NCBI RefSeq assembly: GCF_002940005.1
Contig: NZ_MDEF01000066.1
Reading direction: 5' to 3' (one strand)
Length of the DNA: 27,897 nucleotides
Source of the DNA: Xanthomonas hortorum
GTDB taxonomy: Bacteria > Pseudomonadota > Gammaproteobacteria > Xanthomonadales > Xanthomonadaceae
Positions 9,584-19,000 of the stretch are shown here, piece by piece. A program made the position numbers and the translations under genes. Under the pieces are notes generated by a model. That model did not search any database. It was not told where the DNA came from and worked only from the letters and a program-made list of their open reading frames with translations. The first letter of the stretch is position 1; the number at the start of each line of letters is the position of its first letter.

Positions 9584-9815
9584 GAGGCGGCTCTCTCCCT
9601 GGCACTGGCTGCAATGACGCGCTCAGCCCCCCAAGGCCCTGGCGTCGCAATGAGCGACCAACACCCCTGCTGCGCAACCGCGCACTACAGCGTTGCTGGA
9701 GGCTTTCAAACATCACGCCCACCGCGTTGCATGCGTGCACCAGTGCATCGCATACAAGGCGATCAAGCGTTGGAATAAAGGCCCGCTGCGCGCGTGCGCA
9801 GCGGGCGGACAGCGG
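9584..9815. other. Intergenic region between the two receptor genes
   Basis: No gene is seen in these 232 bases. They hold the hairpin terminator of the upstream receptor (9781-9806) and, presumably, a separate promoter for the downstream receptor-esterase-lyase operon. I could not pick out convincing -35/-10 boxes. Confidence 0.5.
9770..9806 (-). terminator. Rho-independent terminator of the kdgK-proximal receptor gene
   Basis: Palindrome 9781-9806 has perfect 11-bp GC-rich arms (GCCCGCTGCGC / GCGCAGCGGGC) around a 4-base loop. Read on the minus strand, it lies 9 bases after the receptor stop codon and is followed by CTTTATT, a short T-rich tract. It suggests that the two receptors are at least partly separate transcription units. 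Confidence 0.8.
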
Positions 9816-12563
9816 TTAGAACTTGTAGCGCACGCCCAGCAGGAACTGCCGGCCGGTTTCGCTGTATTGCAGCGGCAACTGCGCGGCCGCACCGACCCAC
9901 TCGTCGGCCACTTCGTTGGTCAGATTGATGCCTTCCAGGCTCAGCTCGATCTTGTCGTCGAACTTGTAGCGCAGCGAGGCATCGATCATCGTGGTGGCCT
10001 TCATGCCGTGCACGTCGAAGCCGGTTTCGGTTGCCGGCACCTGGGTCAGATAATCGTCGCGATGCGTGGCCGACACGCGCCCGGCGAACTTTTCGCCCTC
10101 ATAGAACAGCGTGGCGTTGTACGCATTCTTCGATAGACCGGTGAGATCGGTTTCCAGCGATGCCGCGCCGCTGGTGGTCAGATACTGGATCTGCGAATCG
10201 ACGTAGGTGTAGTTGAGCTGGATACCCAGATTGCTCCAGACGCCCGGCAACCAGCTGAAGGGCTGGGTGTAATTGGCTTCCAGACCCTTGAGATCGCCAC
10301 CGGGCGTATTGAGCGGCACACTGAAGACGAAGTCGTCGTTGACGCCGGCGCCGGTACCGTCGAGCAGGCTCACCGGCAGGCCGCTGGAGGAATACGGACG
10401 CACCTCGCGTGCGGTCTGCACGAAGCTTTCGATGTCCTTGTAGAACAGCCCAAGGCCCAGCAGTGCGCCTTCCTGGAAATACCACTCGAAGCCCAGGTCG
10501 TAGGTGTCGGCCAGAATCGGTTCCAGATTCGGGTTGCCGCCACTCACGGTGCGCGCACCGCCGCTGACGTTGACCGTGACACCCGGCGTCAGGCTACCCA
10601 GACCCGGACGCGACATCACCTTGGCCGCACCGAAGCGCACCAGAAAATCCGGGCTGACTTCGGCCACCAGGTTCATCGAGGGCAGCGTGTTGTTGTATTC
10701 GCGCTCGGCGGTGGTCTGCACGAGTGCGGAGCCGACAGTGGCAAAGCCGGTGGACTCCTGCTTGGTGCGCACATAGCGCACGCCCAGATTGCCGGAGAAC
10801 GGGATCGCACCGATATCGAAGGAGAAATCGCCCTGCAGATACGCACCGCGATCCTGCTCGGTGACGCTGCGGGTGTTCACCGCACGCTCGGCCAGCGCAA
10901 AGGTGCCGGTGCCGCTATAGATACCCAGCGCATCGGCCACTGCATCCAGATTCGGCACCACCCAGGTGTTGGGCGAGCCCTTGATGGCGCTCAATCCGGT
11001 TTGCTCGGTCAGGTCGGCCGGCACGATGCGGGTGCCATCGGCGAAGGTGGGCACCGCCACTTCGGAAGCGCGGCGGAATTCCTTGGTGGAGAAGGTGTAG
11101 TTCTTGGCCAGCACGCCACCCTTCAGACGGAACCCGGGGCTCACGCTCCAGTCGAAATCCAGGCTGCCGGTGTCGAAGTCGTTTTGCACCTGTTGCGGAC
11201 GCAGGCGCAGTTCGGCCAGGGTCCAGCCATTGGGGTCGGTGGGGTTGATGCCGTAATTGAACACCGGCTTGCGGCTGTTGCCGCGATAGTCGTAGGAATA
11301 CCCATCGACGTTTAGCTTGTCCATGATCACCGTGGTCTGGATCGGATTCTCGTGCTTGGAGCTCGAGGTGCCGACCATGCCGCTGATCTTGAACACGTCG
11401 CTGAAGCGATGCTCGCCGGTCAACGACAGCTGCTTGAAGACGGTGTTCCATTCGTCGTAACGGTTTTCCGAGCGCACGTCGACGTTGTCGAAGTTGCCGT
11501 ACAACATCGCGCCGGTGGCCGGATCGATGAAGCCGTCGTTGACGATGGTCTGCGGCTTGCCGCCCTGCGCGGCGCCACGGCTGAAGGAGATCGCTTCGAT
11601 ATAGTTTTCGCTGCGCTTGGCGTCGATCTTGGAATACAGACCGTCCAGCGAGAACTCGGTGGAATCGCTCGGCGCCCATTGCAGCGAGCTGGTCACGCCG
11701 ATGCGCTCCTGCTTGTGCTCCATCAAGGTGTAGCGCGGGAAGCGCGGATGGAACACGTTGGCGTCGCGCGCCCGCGGGAACGCCGGGCTGGCGGCGAAGT
11801 TACCGTTGCTCGGGCCATTGGCCCAACGACCGCTGTTGCTGCCTTCTTCCAGCAGCTCGCGCTCGGTGTAGGCCACCGACACCAGCGCGCCGAAGGTGTT
11901 GTCGGCCCAGGTGTTGGAGATCAGGCCGGCCACGCGCGGGTTGGCCTTCTCGGACATCGCGTTGTAGGCGGCCTGGCCGCTGGCGGCGATGGTGAGGCCT
12001 TCGTAATCGAACGGGCGCGCGGTACGCAGGTCGACGGTGGCGCCCAGCGAGCCTTCTTCCACATCGGCCTGCGCGGTCTTGCGCACGATCAACTGGGTGA
12101 ACAGGTCCGAGGCGAACACGTTGAAGTCGAAGCCGCGGCCACGGTTGGAGCCACCGGACTGGTCCGAACCGCCCACCGTGGTGAGCGCTTCCATGCCGTT
12201 GACGCGCACGCGGGTGAAGTCAGGGCCTAAGCCGCGCACGGAGATGTTGCGGCCTTCGCCGGCATCGCGGGTGATCACCACGCCGGGGATGCGCTGCAGC
12301 GATTCGGCCAGGTTGAGGTCGGGGAACTTGCCAATGTCCTCAGCGACAATGGCATCGACCACGCCGGCTTCGCCGCGCTTGATGTCCAGGGCCTTTTCCA
12401 CCGAGGCGCGATAGCCGGTGACGGTGACGGCGTCGAGGTCGACCGTTGGCTCGGTGGGTGCCTGGGCGGCGTCCTGTGCAGCCGCATGGCCGCTCAGCGC
12501 AAGGCCGATCGACAGTGCAAGCAAGGTAACCGGTGTCTTCCGGTTGGTGGTCCGAAATTGCAT
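9816..12563 (-). CDS. TonB-dependent outer-membrane receptor, paralogue of the next one (915 aa)
   Basis: ATG at 12563 was chosen over the longest frame because it opens a proper signal peptide (TTNRKTPVTLLALSIGLALS, cleavage near HAAA) and follows GGGAGG at 8 bases. A TonB-box-like DLDAVTVTG lies at about 42-50. The plug carries EDIGKFPDLNLAES, GEGRNISVRGLGPDFTRVRVNG and EEGSLGATVDLRTARPFDYEG, and the barrel ends GVRYKF. It shares the plug region with the neighbouring 1,066-residue receptor almost motif by motif, so the two are paralogues, but the barrel is about 150 residues shorter. It is the first gene of the minus-strand pectin block, divergent from kdgK, with its own terminator. A role in uptake of pectin breakdown products is inferred from context. 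Confidence 0.93.
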   Translation of the reverse strand: MQFRTTNRKTPVTLLALSIGLALSGHAAAQDAAQAPTEPTVDLDAVTVTGYRASVEKALDIKRGEAGVVDAIVAEDIGKFPDLNLAESLQRIPGVVITRDAGEGRNISVRGLGPDFTRVRVNGMEALTTVGGSDQSGGSNRGRGFDFNVFASDLFTQLIVRKTAQADVEEGSLGATVDLRTARPFDYEGLTIAASGQAAYNAMSEKANPRVAGLISNTWADNTFGALVSVAYTERELLEEGSNSGRWANGPSNGNFAASPAFPRARDANVFHPRFPRYTLMEHKQERIGVTSSLQWAPSDSTEFSLDGLYSKIDAKRSENYIEAISFSRGAAQGGKPQTIVNDGFIDPATGAMLYGNFDNVDVRSENRYDEWNTVFKQLSLTGEHRFSDVFKISGMVGTSSSKHENPIQTTVIMDKLNVDGYSYDYRGNSRKPVFNYGINPTDPNGWTLAELRLRPQQVQNDFDTGSLDFDWSVSPGFRLKGGVLAKNYTFSTKEFRRASEVAVPTFADGTRIVPADLTEQTGLSAIKGSPNTWVVPNLDAVADALGIYSGTGTFALAERAVNTRSVTEQDRGAYLQGDFSFDIGAIPFSGNLGVRYVRTKQESTGFATVGSALVQTTAEREYNNTLPSMNLVAEVSPDFLVRFGAAKVMSRPGLGSLTPGVTVNVSGGARTVSGGNPNLEPILADTYDLGFEWYFQEGALLGLGLFYKDIESFVQTAREVRPYSSSGLPVSLLDGTGAGVNDDFVFSVPLNTPGGDLKGLEANYTQPFSWLPGVWSNLGIQLNYTYVDSQIQYLTTSGAASLETDLTGLSKNAYNATLFYEGEKFAGRVSATHRDDYLTQVPATETGFDVHGMKATTMIDASLRYKFDDKIELSLEGINLTNEVADEWVGAAAQLPLQYSETGRQFLLGVRYKF

Positions 12564-12850
12564 GTCCTCCCCTCCCAAGGGTCCATGAACAACGTGAAAT
12601 AGCGGGGGTGTGGGCGGCAATGACACCGCTGGTCAAAACGACGTTACCAGCTGAATCGCCGTTCAACATCTTGCAGCGCAGCAGAAAACCTCACCTAATT
12701 TGCACAAAAGGGGTGCAACCAGCCCCTACACGCCGCATTATTCTTGTGATTGGCCGTCTATCACGACGGCTAGAATGACACCGATGGTCATCCTGACGCG
12801 TCCCGATCTCCCCACCCCGTGACGCACCACACAGACGAGGTAATTGCCGC
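12564..12850. promoter_or_regulatory. Divergent promoter region between the receptor and kdgK
   Basis: These 287 bases separate two divergent pectin genes and must hold both promoters. TAGAAT at 12771-12776 is a possible -10 box for kdgK, but no good -35 lies at the ideal distance. Two inverted repeats are visible: TTGCAC-N7-GTGCAA (12700-12718) and GCCGTC-N6-GACGGC (12753-12770). A shared regulator that responds to a pectin breakdown product would be expected to bind here. Confidence 0.5.
12700..12718. promoter_or_regulatory. Candidate operator TTGCAC-N7-GTGCAA
   Basis: Perfect 6-bp inverted arms (12700-12705 and 12713-12718) surround a 7-base spacer. This is the size of a site for a dimeric repressor and it lies between two divergent genes of one pathway. 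No regulator gene is encoded nearby, so the protein that binds it, if any, is unknown. Confidence 0.35.
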
Positions 12851-13873
12851 ATGAGTCGTGCCCGCATCCTGTGCTTTGGAGAGTTGTTGTTGCGCCTGGG
12901 GGCGCCTGGTCATGCGCTGCTGTTGCAGCAGCCTCGGCTGGATGTGCATTGCGGTGGGGCGGAGGCCAACGTTGGCGTATCGCTGGCGCATTTCGGCCAC
13001 GAGGTGGCCATGGTCAGCACAGTGGCGGACAACCCGCTGGGTGCGGCAGTGCTGGGCGAACTACGGCGGCACGACGTGGACACACGGCATGTGCGGCGGG
13101 TGGATGGACGCATGGGTCTGTACTTTTTGACCACCGGTGCGATCCATCGCCCCAGCGAAGTGGTCTACGACCGCGCCGATTCGGCGTTTGCGCTGGCGCC
13201 GGCCGATGCCTACGACTGGCCGCGCCTGCTTGAGGGCGTGCAGTGGCTGCACTTGTCCGGGGTCAGCCCGGCGCTGGGCGCCGATGTGGCGCAGGCCACG
13301 CTGGCGGCCGCACGCGCCGCACGTGCGGCCGGGGTCAAGGTCTCGTTCGACGGTAACTACCGGCCCAAGTTATGGCAGCGCTGGCAGGGCGATGCGCGCG
13401 GCATCCTGCACCAGCTGTTCGACTGTGCGGATGTGGTGTTTGCCGACTACCGCGATATCGGTGTGGTGCTCGGTGGCGAGTTCCCGCAGGACACGCTGGA
13501 AGCGCGCGTGGAAGCCGCCGCGCAGCAGGCCTTCACCGCATTCCCGCAACTGCAGTTGATGGCCTGCACGCAGCGCGTGGCGCACAACGTGGACCACCAC
13601 AGCCTGGGCGCGATGCTGGTGCCGCGCAGCGGTGAAGTGGCACGTGCGCCGAGCGAAGAACTGACACCGATCATCGACCGCATCGGTGGCGGCGACGCGT
13701 TCGCGGCCGGCGTGCTGCATGGCCTGATCGCAGGCTGGTCGCTGGAGGACACGGTGCGCTTCGGCCTGGCGGCGGGCTGTTTGAAGCACTCGATTCCGGG
13801 CGATTTCAATCCACTGTCGGTGGCCGATGTGCAGGCCTGTGTGGGCGATGCGCGGTTTGATGTGAGGCGGTGA
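12851..13873 (+). CDS. kdgK: 2-keto-3-deoxygluconate kinase, PfkB/ribokinase family
   Basis: This 340-residue cytoplasmic kinase phosphorylates 2-keto-3-deoxygluconate to the 6-phosphate with ATP, the step before KDPG aldolase. The N-terminal PfkB signature GGAEANVGVSLAHFG starts at residue 35, SFDGNYRPKLW lies in the substrate domain, and the C-terminal ATP/anion-hole motif GGGDAFAAG holds the catalytic Asp282. GAGG lies upstream of the start. KDG is the end product of galacturonate and unsaturated oligogalacturonide breakdown, and the gene is divergent from the pectin receptor and enzyme block, which supports KDG kinase over other sugar kinases of the same fold. It should be co-controlled through the shared intergenic region. 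Confidence 0.9.
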   Translation: MSRARILCFGELLLRLGAPGHALLLQQPRLDVHCGGAEANVGVSLAHFGHEVAMVSTVADNPLGAAVLGELRRHDVDTRHVRRVDGRMGLYFLTTGAIHRPSEVVYDRADSAFALAPADAYDWPRLLEGVQWLHLSGVSPALGADVAQATLAAARAARAAGVKVSFDGNYRPKLWQRWQGDARGILHQLFDCADVVFADYRDIGVVLGGEFPQDTLEARVEAAAQQAFTAFPQLQLMACTQRVAHNVDHHSLGAMLVPRSGEVARAPSEELTPIIDRIGGGDAFAAGVLHGLIAGWSLEDTVRFGLAAGCLKHSIPGDFNPLSVADVQACVGDARFDVRR

Positions 13874-13879
13874 CGCGCC

Positions 13880-13907
13880 GGGAATCGGGAATCGGGATTG
13901 GGGAATC
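13880..13907 (+). repeat. GGGAATC-type G-rich array after kdgK
   Basis: Four G runs (GGG, GGG, GGG, GGGG) are separated by AATC, AATC and ATT. The array starts 6 bases after the kdgK stop codon and reads G-rich in the kdgK transcript. It fits the canonical G-quadruplex pattern and belongs to the same repeat type as 14363-14390, 14496-14539 and 20978-21036. Confidence 0.75.
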
Positions 13908-13920
13908 GCAAGAGCATTTA

Positions 13921-13943
13921 AGAGCGCTGGCTTTCAGCGCTCT
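13921..13943 (+). terminator. Hairpin downstream of kdgK
   Basis: Perfect 9-bp arms AGAGCGCTG and CAGCGCTCT surround a 5-base loop, about 50 bases after the kdgK stop. No strong T tract follows, so it is a candidate terminator or 3' stabilising hairpin. Bases 13944-14066 show no gene. Confidence 0.5.
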
Positions 13944-14066
13944 AGCCAGGTTTGTTGCTAGCAGCGCGCGGTGCGCTCAGAGCTGACGCGCGATTGTGCG
14001 ATGTGATGCGCGATCGCGGGCGGCGGGCAGATGCTTGCTACGTGTTGCTCGCTGCGCTCACGCGTT

Positions 14067-14354
14067 TCAGGCGGGCGCAGGTGCGCGGCGTTTGTTGATG
14101 ATCCATTTCAGCGCTGCGCTCAGCAGCACCACGCACAGCGACGCCGGGACGCTGAAGAACAGCGTGAGCATCAGTGCGAACTGAAAGTCTGGCGCCGAGC
14201 CGTCCTGCATGACCACGGCACAGACGACGGCCGTGGTGATCACAAAATTGCAGATTGCCTTGAGTGACCAGTGCAGCTTGACGAAGCGCAGCAGCACGGC
14301 GCAGGTCACGCTGACCAAGAGGGCCAGCACCAGAAAGGCGATCAGTTTGTCCAT
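14067..14354 (-). CDS. Small membrane protein of 95 aa, unknown function
   Basis: Three hydrophobic segments are visible (about residues 4-23, 33-49 and 58-83), with a basic C-terminus (KWIINKRRAP) that suggests a cytoplasmic end. I do not recognise the family. The start has no clear ribosome-binding site: only 8 bases separate the ATG from a C-rich leader that is the complement of the G-rich array at 14363-14390. It is convergent with kdgK and lies downstream of fabV on the same strand, 188 bases away, and does not obviously belong with either. Confidence 0.6.
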   Translation of the reverse strand: MDKLIAFLVLALLVSVTCAVLLRFVKLHWSLKAICNFVITTAVVCAVVMQDGSAPDFQFALMLTLFFSVPASLCVVLLSAALKWIINKRRAPAPA

Positions 14355-14362
14355 TGAGAGCC

Positions 14363-14390
14363 GGGATTCGGGAGTGGGGAGTGGGGATTC
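14363..14390 (+). repeat. GGGATTC/GGGGAGT G-rich array
   Basis: Four G runs separated by 3 to 4 bases fit a G-quadruplex pattern on the plus strand. It lies directly upstream of the start of the 95-residue membrane protein gene, whose leader would be C-rich. Confidence 0.7.
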
Positions 14391-14462
14391 GTAACATCAA
14401 TCTGAAGACGACCGGCGGGAGGCGATTGTCCCTGAGGCAACGCAGTCGGACCCGCCAAGCCC

Positions 14463-14480
14463 AGTGGTAGTGGTAGTGGT
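14463..14480. repeat. Hexamer tandem repeat AGTGGT x3
   Basis: Three perfect copies of AGTGGT stand in tandem in the space downstream of fabV. It is short, with no visible function. Confidence 0.7.
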
Positions 14481-14495
14481 GCCCACCGCTCTTGC

Positions 14496-14539
14496 GAATC
14501 CCTAATCCCTAATCCCCAATCCCGACTCCCGACTCCCGG
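14496..14539 (-). repeat. G-rich array (minus strand) after fabV
   Basis: C runs on the plus strand are separated by TAAT, TAAT, AAT, GACT and GACT, so the fabV transcript is G-rich with six G runs. The array begins 3 bases after the fabV stop codon. Confidence 0.75.
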
Positions 14540-14542
14540 CGA

Positions 14543-15751
14543 TCAAGCCAACTCGATGCAATCGAACCTGACGTCCGTCTCCACCTCGGCGTCGTAATCC
14601 ACATCGTCACGCTCGAAGCCGAACAGCTTGAGGAACTCGTGCTTGTAGCCGGCGTAATCGGTGAGGGCGAACAGGTTCTCGGTGGTGACCTGCGGCCACA
14701 GCGCTTTGCAGGCGTCCTGCACGTCGTCGCGCAGTTCCCAGTCGTCCAGGCGCAGGCGGTTTTCGTCGTCCAGTTCGGCAGGCTGGCCGTCTTCGCGATA
14801 CAGGCGCTCGCGGAACAGGCGGTCCAGCTGCTCGATGGTGCCTTCGTGCAGGCCCTTTTCCTTCATGATCTTGTAGACCATGGAGATGTACAGCGGCATC
14901 ACCGGAATCGCCGCACTGGCCTGGGTCACCACCGACTTGAGCACCGCCACATTGGCGCTGCCGCCGCGGGCGCCCAGGCGCGCATTCAAGCGCTGCGCGG
15001 TGTGGTCCAGATCCACCTTGGCCTTGCCCAATGCGCCGTGCCAGTAGATCGGCCAGGTGATCTCGGTGCCGATATAGCTGAAGGCCACGCTGCGCGCGCC
15101 ATCGGCGAGCACGCCGGCACCTTCCAGCGCGTCGATCCACAATTCCCAATCCTGCCCGCCCATCACGGTGATGGTGTCTTCGATCTCCTGCTCTGTCGCC
15201 GGCTCGATCGAGGCCTGGATGATGGCGTCCTTGTTGGTGTCGATAGCGGTGGCGGTGTAGGTCTGGCCAATCGGCTTGAGCGCCGAGCGCTTCACTTCGC
15301 CGCTGCCCGGCAGCTTGCGCACCGGCGAGGCCAGCGAATACACCACCAGTTCGACCTGGCCGCCCATCTCGCTTTTGATCAGCTCGATCACCTGCGCACG
15401 CGCGGCATCGGAAAACGCATCGCCATTGATCGACTTGCTGTACAGACCTGCGGCCTTGGCATGCTTGTCGAAGGCGGCCGAGTTGTACCAGCCGGCGGTA
15501 CCGGCCTTGGTGGCGCTGCCGGGTTTTTCGAAGAACACGCCCAGCGTGTCGGCGCCGAATCCGAAGGCAGCGGTGATGCGCGAAGCCAGGCCATAGCCGC
15601 TGGACGCGCCGATCACCAGCACCTTCTTCGGGCCGTCGCTACGCACGCCGTGCGCGCGCGTGGCGGCGATCTGCTCGAGCACATTGCGCTCGCAGCCAAG
15701 CGGATGCGTGGTGGTGCAGATGAAGCCGCGCACTTTGGGATGGATGATCAA
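14543..15751 (-). CDS. fabV: Trans-2-enoyl-ACP (enoyl-CoA) reductase FabV
   Basis: This 402-residue cytoplasmic enzyme carries out the last reduction of the fatty-acid elongation cycle with NADH and is characteristically insensitive to triclosan. The N-terminus (IIHPKVRGF, TTTHPLGCERNV) and the nucleotide-binding VLVIGASSGYGLASRI (44-59) are typical. The catalytic Y-X8-K pair is Y236 and K245 in YWHGALGKAK, the wider spacing that separates FabV from FabI. The longest frame begins upstream, but the family N-terminus and an AGGAG at good spacing place the start at an unusual TTG (15751). No FabI-like gene is in the window. It is divergent from the STAND regulator gene across 293 bases. Confidence 0.95.
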   Translation of the reverse strand: MIIHPKVRGFICTTTHPLGCERNVLEQIAATRAHGVRSDGPKKVLVIGASSGYGLASRITAAFGFGADTLGVFFEKPGSATKAGTAGWYNSAAFDKHAKAAGLYSKSINGDAFSDAARAQVIELIKSEMGGQVELVVYSLASPVRKLPGSGEVKRSALKPIGQTYTATAIDTNKDAIIQASIEPATEQEIEDTITVMGGQDWELWIDALEGAGVLADGARSVAFSYIGTEITWPIYWHGALGKAKVDLDHTAQRLNARLGARGGSANVAVLKSVVTQASAAIPVMPLYISMVYKIMKEKGLHEGTIEQLDRLFRERLYREDGQPAELDDENRLRLDDWELRDDVQDACKALWPQVTTENLFALTDYAGYKHEFLKLFGFERDDVDYDAEVETDVRFDCIELA

Positions 15752-16044
15752 CGTGTACTCCTCGTCAGCAAGATGCTGGCGGCATCTTAATCGGTGGGCT
15801 GCGCGCGAAACAGCCTGATACGCAACACACGCTGCTGTATGGATGCGCGTGAAGAGGCCGGTATCGCCACACGGTGTGGCGTGCAACGCATGCATCTTCA
15901 GCGCACAGCCGCGAACGAACAGCGATCACCATCGATTTCCTGCCGGGCCGCCTGTGCTATTTTTTGCGCCTGCCGTGCCGTGCCTGGCTGCGCCTGTTGG
16001 CGATCGTCGAGGTCCCTTCCAGCTGTGCGACCGGTATCCGAGCG
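15752..16044. promoter_or_regulatory. Divergent intergenic region between fabV and the STAND regulator gene
   Basis: These 293 bases contain the fabV ribosome-binding site (GAGGAG, minus strand, near 15759-15764) and presumably promoters in both directions. I see no clear operator or convincing promoter boxes. An in-frame ATG at 15874 could extend the downstream gene. Confidence 0.4.
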
Positions 16045-19000
16045 ATGTCTCTTCGAAGCGAGCGCGTCACGCAGCTGAGCTCCGTCCCACGGTTTCGGCT
16101 TGGGCCATTACTGGTCGAACCGGAACGGCTTGCGCTGATCGAGGATGGCCAGACCATCACGCTGGAACCGCGCATGATGGAAGTGCTGATCGCGTTGGCC
16201 GAGCGCGCAGGCGAGGTCATCAGCGCCGAGCAGTTGTTGATCGAGGTCTGGCACGGCAGCTTTTACGGCGACAACCCGGTGCACAAGACCATCGCCCAAC
16301 TGCGCCGCAAGCTCGGCGACGACAGCCGCCAACCGCGCTACATCGAAACCATCCGCAAGCGCGGTTACCGGCTGCTGCCGAAGGTGATCTTTCCCGAGGA
16401 TTACCGCGGTGCGGTGATCGGCACGCAGGTGTGGGGACACGGCAACCCGTATGTGGGGCTGCAGGCGTTCGACCCCGCACACGCCGCGGTGTTTTTCGGC
16501 CGTAGCCATGCGATTGCACAGGTGCTGGGCGCGCTGCGCGCGCAATTGCACAGCCAACGCGGGCTGGTGCTGGTGAGCGGTGCCAGCGGCTGCGGCAAGA
16601 CCTCGTTGTTGCGGGCGGGCGTGGTGCCATTGCTGTTGCAGCCCGGCGGCCTGGATGGTCTGGAAGCGGTGGCGGTGGCGTATTGCAACCTGGCGCAATG
16701 CCGCGGCGGCGATGTGCTCGACACACTGGCACGCGCACTTGGCGACTGGGCGCCGGGCGGGCGCGCGGTATTTTCGCCGGCGCAGACGGCGCTGCTGCCC
16801 GATTGGTTGCAACGCCCTGCACCACTGCATGCGGCCATCGGCGAGGCGATGCGCCAGAGCGCCCCGGCGCGCGACAGCCTGCAGACCCAACGCCATCTGC
16901 TGTTGGTGATCGACCATGCCGAAGCGATGGTGGCCACCCCCGGTATCACCGATGCCGACCGCGCCGCATTGGCTGCCGCATTGCAATCGCTGTGCAGCAG
17001 CGCGCAGGTGGCGGTGTTGATGCTCACCCGCAGCGATTTCTATCCGCGCCTGATCGATGCTTTGCCGCAGATCGTGGAGCTCAAACGTGGCGACGGGCAT
17101 GTGGATTTATTACCGCCACGCGATGGCGAGATTGGCCAGATCATCCGCGTGCCTGCGGCGATGGCCGGGCTGCGCTTCGAAGAAGACCGCGACAGCGCCA
17201 GCCGCCTGGACGATGTGCTGCGCGACGCCACCGCGCGCCAGCCCGATGCCTTGCCGTTGCTGCAGCACTTGTTGCATGCACTGCACGCGCAACGCAGCGA
17301 CGATGGGCTGCTGACCTTTGCGGCCTACCGCGCATTGGGTGGGCTGGAAGGCGCGTTGGCGCACCATGCCGAACACACCTTCCGTGCCTTGCCGCCCACC
17401 GCGCAGGCCGCGCTGGGCGAGGTGCTGACGTTGCTGAGCGTGATCCATCCCGACAGCGATGCGGTGACCGCGCGGCGTGCGTTGTGGTCGGCATTGCCCC
17501 AGAACAGCGCTGCACGCGTGCTGGTGGATGCCTTCGTGCATGCGCGGTTGTTCGTCAGCGAACTGGTCGCAGGCGAGCCGGGGTTTGCGGTTGCGCACGA
17601 AGCCTTGCTGCGGCAATGGCCGCGCGCGGCCGAGTGGATCCATGAAAACCGCCGCCTGCTGCAGGCCCACAAACGCCTGCAACTGGCCGCACAGCGCTGG
17701 GCCGCCGAAGGCCGGCGCACCGATCATCTGCTCAACAGCGGGCGCCCCTTGAGCGAAGCGCGCGAAGCGGCGCGGCGCATGCCGCAGGAGTTGGGCGCGG
17801 TGGATCACGCGTTCCTGCATGCCTGCGAGCGCTCGCAGCGGCAACGCCGCGGGATGTATGCGGTGGCGGCGACGTTGTTGGTGGTGCTGGCAAGCGCCTC
17901 GATGCTGCTGGGGTGGCAAGCGCGGCAGGCGCAGCAAGTGGCCGAGCAACGCCGCGACCAGGCCCAGCAACTGGTGAGCTACATGCTGGGCGATCTGGCC
18001 GAGCAATTGCGCACGGTGGGCAACCTCAAACTGCTCGACAGCGTGGGCAGCCGCGCGCTGCGCTATCTGGAAGACCTGCCCAACGCGAGCATGCAGCCTG
18101 GCGATCTGATCAACCACGCACGTGCCCTGCGCACCACCGGCGAAGTGCTGATGAATCAGGGCAAATTGGACGAGGCGCAGGCGGCATTCACGCGTGCCGC
18201 TGCCACGGCCGAGCAGGCGCTTGTGCGTGCGCCCGCGTCGTTGGAGGCGCACGCCGAAACCGGGCAAACCGCGTATTGGCTGGGGGACCTTGCCTACAAA
18301 GGCAAGCAGTTGCCGCTGGCGCACCGGTATTGGTCGCAGTATCTGGCGGCCTGCGAATGGCTGGTGCGCACCGCGCCGCAGGATCCGCGCTGGCAACTGG
18401 AGCTGTCCTACGCACTCAACAACCTCGGCACGCTGGCCAAGGAGCAAGGCCAGACCAACGCCGCGATCGGTTTCTTCGCGCGCTCGATCGCACTCAAACG
18501 GCAGTTGCTGGCACGCACGCCGGACAACGCATCGCTGCGCTACGAACTGGTCGACAGCTTGTCCTGGCTCAGCCTGACCCAGGAAATGCAGGGTTTGCTG
18601 GCACCTGCCGAGCAGGGCTATCGCGAGCAGATCGCCATGCTGGGCGTATTGGTCGAACAAGATCCCGACGCGCATGCCTGGCGGCGGCGTCTGGCCGGAT
18701 CGCTGATCCGCACCTCCAACCTGGCACTGGCGCGCGGCCATCTGGTGCAGGCGCAGACCGATGCGCAGGACAGCGTGCGCATGCTGCAGGCACTGGTGAC
18801 GTTGCAACCGGACAATGTCGCCTGGCGTCGCGATCTGGCGCACGCCGACGCACAGGTTGGCTGGATGGCCGCACTGGACGGGCATCCCGATCTGGCCGAG
18901 CGCCACCTCGACCGCGCCCGCCAGACCATGGCCGACGTGCTGAAACAGGCGCAACCGTTGCCGGAATGGCAATGGCTGGACGCCATCATCGCGCTGCGCT

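Noticed and set aside
12621..12635. TGAC-N7-GTCA dyad as a LacI-type operator upstream of the receptor
   Set aside because: Only 4 bases per arm match and the centre is not symmetric; expected by chance.
12744..12765. CRP/Clp-type binding site (TGTGA...TCACG) upstream of kdgK
   Set aside because: The half-sites are 11 bases apart instead of 6, so it does not fit the consensus.
14639..15790. 383-codon plus-strand open frame opposite fabV
   Set aside because: Antisense shadow; fabV has all catalytic motifs on the other strand.
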